A stretch of 33,618 nucleotides of DNA. It comes from Nitrospira sp. UBA5699. Lineage in GTDB: Bacteria > Nitrospirota > Nitrospiria > Nitrospirales > Nitrospiraceae. Under the pieces are notes generated by a model. It searched no databases and was not told where the DNA came from. It was given only the letters and a program-made list of their open reading frames with translations. Location of the stretch: the NCBI GenBank assembly GCA_002420105.1, contig DIHJ01000037.1:1-33618 (forward strand), given 5' to 3'. This document shows, piece by piece, positions 28,344 to 33,618 of the stretch. Position 1 is the stretch's first letter. Every line of letters starts with the position of its first letter. Made by a program: the position numbers and the translations under genes.

Positions 28344-30163
28344 CTCTTCAATCCAAGCTCGCCTTCCTGCCGGAGCAGCCCGGCGTCTATCTGTTCAAGG
28401 ATCACGCCGGCGACTTGCTCTATGTCGGGAAAGCGGCCAGGCTGGCCGACCGTGTGCGCTCCTACTTTCTGAAGAGCGCCGACCACTCTCCCAAGACGTC
28501 GTTGCTGGTCGGCCAGATCGCCGACGTGGAAACCATGGTCACGCGGTCCGAGTTGGAAGCGCTGATCCTGGAAAGCAATCTCGTCAAGCGCCACCGCCCG
28601 CGCTTCAACGTCGTCCTCCGCGACGACAAGCAGTACCCCTACCTGCGCCTGCCGGTCAAAGAGAACTTCCCGCGCCTGTCGATCGTCCGCCGCGTGCAAA
28701 AAGACGGAGCCCTCTACTACGGTCCGTACACCCCGGCCGGCGCGCTCCGTGAAACGCTCAAAGTCATCAAGAGGGTCTTCCCGCTGGCGACCTGCGCGAT
28801 CGACATCGACGGCAGGGCCGAGCGGGCCTGCATCGAGTTCGAGATCAAGCGCTGCATGGCCCCCTGCACGGGGAATCAGTCGCAGGAGGACTACCATAAG
28901 ATCGTCCGGCAGGTCCGGCAGTTTCTCGAAGGACGCGATCGGGAACTGCTGGACGATCTCCGTGCCCTGATGGAAGCGGCCGCCGAGCGGGAGGATTTCG
29001 AGGAGGCGGCCAGGCTGCGCGACCGCCTGTTCAAGATCGAGCGCACGCTTGAGCGGCAGCGAATCACGCAGATCGCATCGGTGGATCAGGACGTGGTCGG
29101 CATCGCCCGTCAGGGTTCGGCGGTCGACCTTCAGCTGTTGTTCGTGCGCGGAGGGCTCCTGATCGGCCGCAAGGACTTCTTCTGGCCCCAGTCCGCGGAC
29201 GCCGCGGACGAGGAACTCGTCCGCGGCGCGATCGAACAGTTTTACAACAAGGAGGGGCAGCCGCCTCGAGAGCTGCTCATTCCCGTCGAGATCCCCGACG
29301 CCGACCTCATCGCGCGCTGGCTTTCCGACAAACGGGGAGAGACCGTGCGCGTGCTGGCTCCGGAGCGCGGCACGAAACACCAGCTCGTGCTGCTGGCGGA
29401 AGAGAACGCCGCCTCGGCGATCGCCGGGCACCTCCGGGACGAAGAAACCGACCGGCAGGCCGTCGAGGAACTCACGCGGCTCCTTCGGTTGGAGAGGCCC
29501 CCCCGGCGGATCGAAGGCTTCGATATTTCCAACACGATGGGGAGCCAATCCGTCGCGTCGATGGCCGTCTGGGAGGACGGCCGGATGAAGAAGGCCGATT
29601 ACCGGAGGTTCAAGATCGAGACCGTCATCGGGGCGAACGATTTTGCCAGCATGCAGGAAGTCGTCGCCCGACGGTACGGCACGTCGGAGGGCCTCGCGAG
29701 GCCCGACCTGGTCCTGATCGACGGAGGGCCGGGTCAGTTGGCCGCCGCCATGGACGGGCTCAGGCAGGCCGGCGCGGAGGGAATTCCGATCCTCGGCCTC
29801 GCGAAAGCCCGCGGCGAAAAGGAGGAGCGCATCTTCCTCGCCGGACGGAAGAATCCCATCCCGTTGAAGCCGACCGCCCCCGCCACGCACCTCCTGCAGC
29901 GGATCCGCGACGAAGCCCATCGCTTCGCCGTCACCTATCATCGGCGCCTGCGCGGCCGCGCCTTCCTCGCGTCCCGGTTGGACCGGATCATCGGCATCGG
30001 GGAGATCCGCCGATCGGCCCTGCTGAACCGGTTCAAGACCCTTGAGGGCATCAAGGGCGCCTCGGACGACGAGTTGCGCGAAGCCGGATTGACGACGCAA
30101 TCCATCCGGGCGCTCAGGACCCTTGCCTCCTCCGACGCTCCGGATCAAGCCCCGCCGCGCTAG
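28331..30163 (+). CDS. uvrC: UvrABC excision nuclease subunit C
   Basis: Makes the two incisions flanking a DNA lesion after UvrA/UvrB recognition in nucleotide excision repair. It has 610 residues, a normal length. The N-terminal GIY-YIG nuclease domain (GVYLFKDHAGDLLYVGKAAR) makes the 3' cut. The UVR coiled domain for UvrB contact lies near residues 210-245 (EDFEEAARLRDRLFKIE). The RNase H-like nuclease for the 5' cut includes IEGFDISNTMGSQSVASMAVW and PDLVLIDGGPGQLAAA. The C-terminal helix-hairpin-helix pair ends in RFKTLEGIKGASDDELREAG. A cysteine cluster (about residues 157-178) resembles the [4Fe-4S] site reported for UvrC. The ATG is supplied by repeat R11; no ribosome site is seen. 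Confidence 0.97.
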   Translation: MTNDALQSKLAFLPEQPGVYLFKDHAGDLLYVGKAARLADRVRSYFLKSADHSPKTSLLVGQIADVETMVTRSELEALILESNLVKRHRPRFNVVLRDDKQYPYLRLPVKENFPRLSIVRRVQKDGALYYGPYTPAGALRETLKVIKRVFPLATCAIDIDGRAERACIEFEIKRCMAPCTGNQSQEDYHKIVRQVRQFLEGRDRELLDDLRALMEAAAEREDFEEAARLRDRLFKIERTLERQRITQIASVDQDVVGIARQGSAVDLQLLFVRGGLLIGRKDFFWPQSADAADEELVRGAIEQFYNKEGQPPRELLIPVEIPDADLIARWLSDKRGETVRVLAPERGTKHQLVLLAEENAASAIAGHLRDEETDRQAVEELTRLLRLERPPRRIEGFDISNTMGSQSVASMAVWEDGRMKKADYRRFKIETVIGANDFASMQEVVARRYGTSEGLARPDLVLIDGGPGQLAAAMDGLRQAGAEGIPILGLAKARGEKEERIFLAGRKNPIPLKPTAPATHLLQRIRDEAHRFAVTYHRRLRGRAFLASRLDRIIGIGEIRRSALLNRFKTLEGIKGASDDELREAGLTTQSIRALRTLASSDAPDQAPPR

Positions 30164-30249
30164 CGAGGGGGCGGCCTTTCCACTGGATTTTCGGCAGGCA
30201 TCCTCCTATCCTATCCGCCGACTCCGCACGTCCCGGCCCGGAGAGCGTA

Positions 30250-33200
30250 ATGGCTGCCTCACAGGGAATTGCATCCGATCTGGCCGAAGAACTGCAGCGG
30301 CTGCGGCAACGGGTGGCCGAGCTCGAACAGGAACGGGCGACGTCGCTATCCGGCGGTCCGCCCGCCGAGGCGCCGGCGACGGATCACTTCAGGCTGCTCT
30401 ATGAAAACACTCCCTCCATGTCCTTCGCCCTGGCGCCCGACGGCACGACGCTTTCCGTCAACCGGTTCGGCGCCGAGCAACTGGGGTATGAGCCCGAGCA
30501 GTTGATCGGCCGATCGGTGCTCCTCGTCTTCGATCCGGCCGATCACGCGACGGTCCGCGAGCAGCTCGTCGTCTGCGCCCGAAGCCCGTACAGAATTTTT
30601 CAATGGGACATTCAGAAGGTGCACCGCAGCGGCCGGCGGCTCTGGGTCAGGGAAACCGCGAGAGCCGTTCGGGATCATCGTGGCGCCCTGATCGTGCTCG
30701 TAATGTGCGAGGACGTCACCGCACGAAAAGCCGCCGAGGAAGAAGCCCGCACCCTGACCGGCACGTTGGAGGCGCTCATCAGGACCTCGCCGCTCGCCAT
30801 CATGGCGCTCGACGACCGCGGGGAGAACGTGACACTCTGGAATCATGCGGCCGAGTCGATGTTCGGCTGGTCGGAACAGGAAGTCCTTGGACGCCCCGCC
30901 CCGTTCCTCACCGAAGATCGGCGGGAACAGTCGGACCGGCTCTGGGCCGAGTTGATGGAACAGGGGCAGCTCCTGGGCGCGGAGCTCCGGCGCGTCCGAA
31001 AGGACGGGACCCCGATCGATCTCTCGCTCTGGGCGACACTGCTCCGGAACGAGCAGGGCGCCATCGTCAGCACCTTCGGCCTCCTGGCGGACATTACCGA
31101 GCGCAAGCAGATGGAAGCCTCGCTGCTGCTGAGTGAACAGGCCATTCGCGAGCTGTACGAGATTACTTCCGGCACCGCCTCAAGCTTTGAGGAACAGGTT
31201 CGCGCCCTGCTCGACCTCGGCCGGCGGAGATTTCAACTGCCCGTCGGCATCTTTGCCAGCACGCAAGGCGAAGAACTCGAGCTGACCGCCATTAGGTCCG
31301 ACCTCCTCTTGCCGGCAGAAGGCACCAGGCTCGCCCTGCGCGACAGCTATTGCTTCGACACATTGCGCTCGGATGCGCCGATCGCCTTCGAGCACATCGG
31401 AGCATCCGATTGGAAGAACCTGCCGGCCTATGCCCGCCTCCCGTTCGAATCGTACCTGGGAGCGAGGCTGTCCGTGCACGGAGAAGCCGTGGGCTCCATC
31501 TCGTTCCTGAGCCCGCAACCCTATCCGGCCACCTTCACCGAATCGGACAAGTATTTCCTCCAGTTGATGGCCCGCTGGCTCGGCAGCGAACTCGAGCGAC
31601 GCCAGGCGGAGCAGGATTTGCGCAGGAGCGAAGAGCGGTTCCGGCTGATGTTCGAAAACGCCCCGGTCGGCATGTGCATCCTGGACGGGAACAAGACACT
31701 CCGCAAGATCAACTCGGCCTTCCAGAAGTTGGTGGGCTATTCCGAAGAGGAGCTGCTGGGACAGCCCTACGCGCTCTATACGCATCCGGACGATCTGGCG
31801 GACAACCGGATCCTGACGGACCGGTTCCTGCGCGGAGACATCCCCGGCTACAGCCTGGAGAAGCGATACCTGCGCAAAGACGGCCGGTGCATCTGGGTCA
31901 ACGTGACCGCCAGTTCGTTGCAGCTGCCCGGCGAACCGGCCCGCCTCCTCCTGGCCATCGTCGAGGACATCACGGATCGGAAACGGGCCGAACGGGAACT
32001 GACCATCGTCCGGGAACGGCTCCAGCACCTCATGGCCTCCAGCCCCACGGTCATATACTCCTGCAGGCCCTCTCCGGATTACGTCGCGACCTACGTCAGC
32101 GACAACGTGGCCGACCATCTGGGATACGAACCGCGCGAGTTCGTCGATGCGCCGGACTTCTGGGCGTCGCGCATCCACCCCGAGGACCGGACGCGCGTCT
32201 TTGCCGAACTCTCCCGCCTGAGCGAGCGGGGATCTCATGTGGACGAATACCGCTTTCTTCACAAGGACGGGACCTACCGCTGGATGCACGACCGGCTGAA
32301 GCTGGTATACGACTCCGCCGGCAATCCGGTGGAGATCGTCGGATCCTGGATCGACGTCACCGAGCGCAAGCGGGCGGAGGAAGCCCTGCGCGCCAGCGAG
32401 GAACGATTCGGCAAGGCCTTCCGCTCGAGTCCCCACCCGATCATCGTCACCGAACTGGAGACCGGGCGCTGTCTGGAGGTGAACGACGCCTCGCTTCAGC
32501 TGTTCGGCTATCGGCGTGACGAGGTCGTCGGCCACAGCACGATCACGCTGGGACTCTGGCCGACCCCGGCGGACCGCAAGAGCTTCATGGACCGGCTCCG
32601 CGCCGACGGTTCGCTGCGCAATCTCGACCTGATCTTCTATACGAAAGACCGCACGGCGCGGCGTTTTCTGGTGTCGTGCGAGCTGATCGAGCTGAACAAC
32701 ACCAAATGCATCGTCACCGTGGGGACCGACATCACCGAACAAAAACGCGCCGAAGCGGCATTGCGGCAAAGCGAACTGGAGGTCCGCCGCGCCTTCGAAG
32801 AACGGGAGCGGCTGAGCCAGGACCTGCACGACAATCTCCTCCAGTCGTTGTATGCCGTCGGCATGGGCCTGGAACTGACCAAACAGCGGATGCAGCGGAT
32901 CTCGCTCGCCGACGCGAAACGGCTCGAAGGTTCCGTGAGCCAGCTGAACGCGCTGATCCGCGAAGTGCGCAACTTCATTCCCCGCATGCAGGTGCCCGCG
33001 GTCCGGACGGAGAGCGCCGCCGAAGCGCTTCGCTCGCTGGCCGACTCCTTCCTGTCGACGGGGGCCGGGCCCGTCGCGCTCACCATCGACGAGGACGCCG
33101 CCTTGCGTCTGTCACCCGAACAGACCGTGCACCTGCTCGCCATCGCCAAAGAAGCGCTCAGCAACAGCTTCCGGCACGCCAACGCCGCCGACCGCTCGCT

Positions 33201-33402
33201 CACGCTCGCCTCGTACAAAGGGCGCGTCCGGCTGGAGGTAGCGGACGACGGCGCGGGGTTTTCCCTCAGAAAGAACGGGATGCTCGGGATGGGCATCAGA
33301 AACATGCGGTCACGCGCCAGGAAACTCGACGCCCGCCTCGCAATCCGGACGTCTCCCCGCAAAGGAACCCGCGTGACGCTCGACCTTCGTCCGCCGTCCT
33401 GA
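30250..33402 (+). CDS. Soluble multi-PAS/GAF sensor histidine kinase, NarL-partner type
   Basis: A two-component sensor with 1050 residues and no membrane helix, so it senses something inside the cell. Order: a short coiled start (LAEELQRLRQRVAELEQE); PAS 1 about residues 48-165; PAS 2 about 170-290 (ending LADITERKQ); a GAF domain about 305-455; PAS 3 about 460-585; PAS 4 about 590-715; PAS 5 about 720-840 (ending TDITEQKRAE); then HisKA_3 with the phospho-acceptor histidine in RERLSQDLHDNLLQSLYAVG, and an HATPase_c domain (EALSNSFRHANA, DDGAGF, GMGIRNMRSRA). HisKA_3 kinases normally pair with LuxR/NarL-type regulators; none lies in the window. GGAG (30240-30243) is 6 bases before the ATG. 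The signal is unknown; no cofactor site was identified. Confidence 0.93.
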   Translation: MAASQGIASDLAEELQRLRQRVAELEQERATSLSGGPPAEAPATDHFRLLYENTPSMSFALAPDGTTLSVNRFGAEQLGYEPEQLIGRSVLLVFDPADHATVREQLVVCARSPYRIFQWDIQKVHRSGRRLWVRETARAVRDHRGALIVLVMCEDVTARKAAEEEARTLTGTLEALIRTSPLAIMALDDRGENVTLWNHAAESMFGWSEQEVLGRPAPFLTEDRREQSDRLWAELMEQGQLLGAELRRVRKDGTPIDLSLWATLLRNEQGAIVSTFGLLADITERKQMEASLLLSEQAIRELYEITSGTASSFEEQVRALLDLGRRRFQLPVGIFASTQGEELELTAIRSDLLLPAEGTRLALRDSYCFDTLRSDAPIAFEHIGASDWKNLPAYARLPFESYLGARLSVHGEAVGSISFLSPQPYPATFTESDKYFLQLMARWLGSELERRQAEQDLRRSEERFRLMFENAPVGMCILDGNKTLRKINSAFQKLVGYSEEELLGQPYALYTHPDDLADNRILTDRFLRGDIPGYSLEKRYLRKDGRCIWVNVTASSLQLPGEPARLLLAIVEDITDRKRAERELTIVRERLQHLMASSPTVIYSCRPSPDYVATYVSDNVADHLGYEPREFVDAPDFWASRIHPEDRTRVFAELSRLSERGSHVDEYRFLHKDGTYRWMHDRLKLVYDSAGNPVEIVGSWIDVTERKRAEEALRASEERFGKAFRSSPHPIIVTELETGRCLEVNDASLQLFGYRRDEVVGHSTITLGLWPTPADRKSFMDRLRADGSLRNLDLIFYTKDRTARRFLVSCELIELNNTKCIVTVGTDITEQKRAEAALRQSELEVRRAFEERERLSQDLHDNLLQSLYAVGMGLELTKQRMQRISLADAKRLEGSVSQLNALIREVRNFIPRMQVPAVRTESAAEALRSLADSFLSTGAGPVALTIDEDAALRLSPEQTVHLLAIAKEALSNSFRHANAADRSLTLASYKGRVRLEVADDGAGFSLRKNGMLGMGIRNMRSRARKLDARLAIRTSPRKGTRVTLDLRPPS

Positions 33403-33507
33403 AGCGGCCTCCGGCCGTGACGGACGAAGCTGGCAGTGTGGTGACAAACCCTGCGCCGCCCCCAAAAGGATCTGCGCGCGAAGTGGCTGACGGGATCTGA
33501 ATGCCCC
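33403..33507. other. Gap after the kinase gene
   Basis: Contains a small stem CGGCC, TCC, GGCCG at 33405-33417 directly behind the stop, without a T-run. Otherwise nothing was recognised before the repeat that starts near 33508. Confidence 0.3.
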
Positions 33508-33618
33508 GCAGGCTGTTCAGAAAGGCTGTCCAGCAAGGCCGCGGCGAGCGAAGAGGCGACGCGTACTCTGTCCCGTACGTTGAGCCTCTGAGCGACGCGA
33601 GAACGCCGCTGGCGGCCT
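33508..33618. repeat. Folded intergenic repeat, cut by the window end
   Basis: An imperfect foldback: AGGCCGC (33536-33542) pairs with GCGGCCT (33612-33618), and AGAGGC (33552-33557) with GCCTCT (33584-33589), with CGTAC/GTACG words near the loop. From memory it resembles a dispersed intergenic repeat common in Nitrospira genomes; this was not checked. No second copy occurs in this window. Confidence 0.6.

Overview
The window is high-GC bacterial chromosome with tightly packed genes, most of them on the + strand. Gene content and style point to a Nitrospira-like bacterium: a complete complex I operon with a fused nuoCD, and a folded intergenic repeat at the right edge that I recall from Nitrospira genomes. 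This assignment is an inference; there is no rRNA or other marker gene here, and no tRNA, CRISPR array, transposase or integrase was recognised.

Layout. Positions 1-2391 hold the 3' part of secA. A 409-base gap follows, containing a folded imperfect palindrome of about 200 bp and a candidate promoter. Next come a MidA/NDUFAF7-type methyltransferase gene (2801-4048) and the full proton-pumping NADH:quinone oxidoreductase operon nuoA-B-CD-E-F-G-H-I-J-K-L-M-N (4054-19317). All cluster ligands and the key membrane charges I checked are present, so the complex should be functional. MidA directly upstream is suggestive: its mitochondrial counterpart methylates an arginine of the NuoD homologue, and that arginine is conserved here.

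Behind nuoN lie a YihY/BrkB-family membrane protein and a membrane protein with an ECF S-component-like region. These converge on a minus-strand site-2 protease with CBS domains. Divergent from the protease is a short run encoding a secreted polysaccharide deacetylase-like protein and a GNAT acetyltransferase, followed by a glyoxalase-fold (VOC) protein. A lower-GC gene for a 796-residue exported protein of unusual domain composition comes next, then a dapF homologue in which both catalytic cysteines are serines, uvrC, and a soluble histidine kinase with five PAS domains and a GAF domain.

The most distinctive non-coding signal is a family of intergenic inverted repeats whose arms are strings of degenerate 7-base units. 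At least nine copies are present, seven of them between midA and nuoL. The 7-mer differs from gap to gap while the architecture stays the same. Several copies supply the stop codon of the upstream gene or the start codon of the downstream gene.
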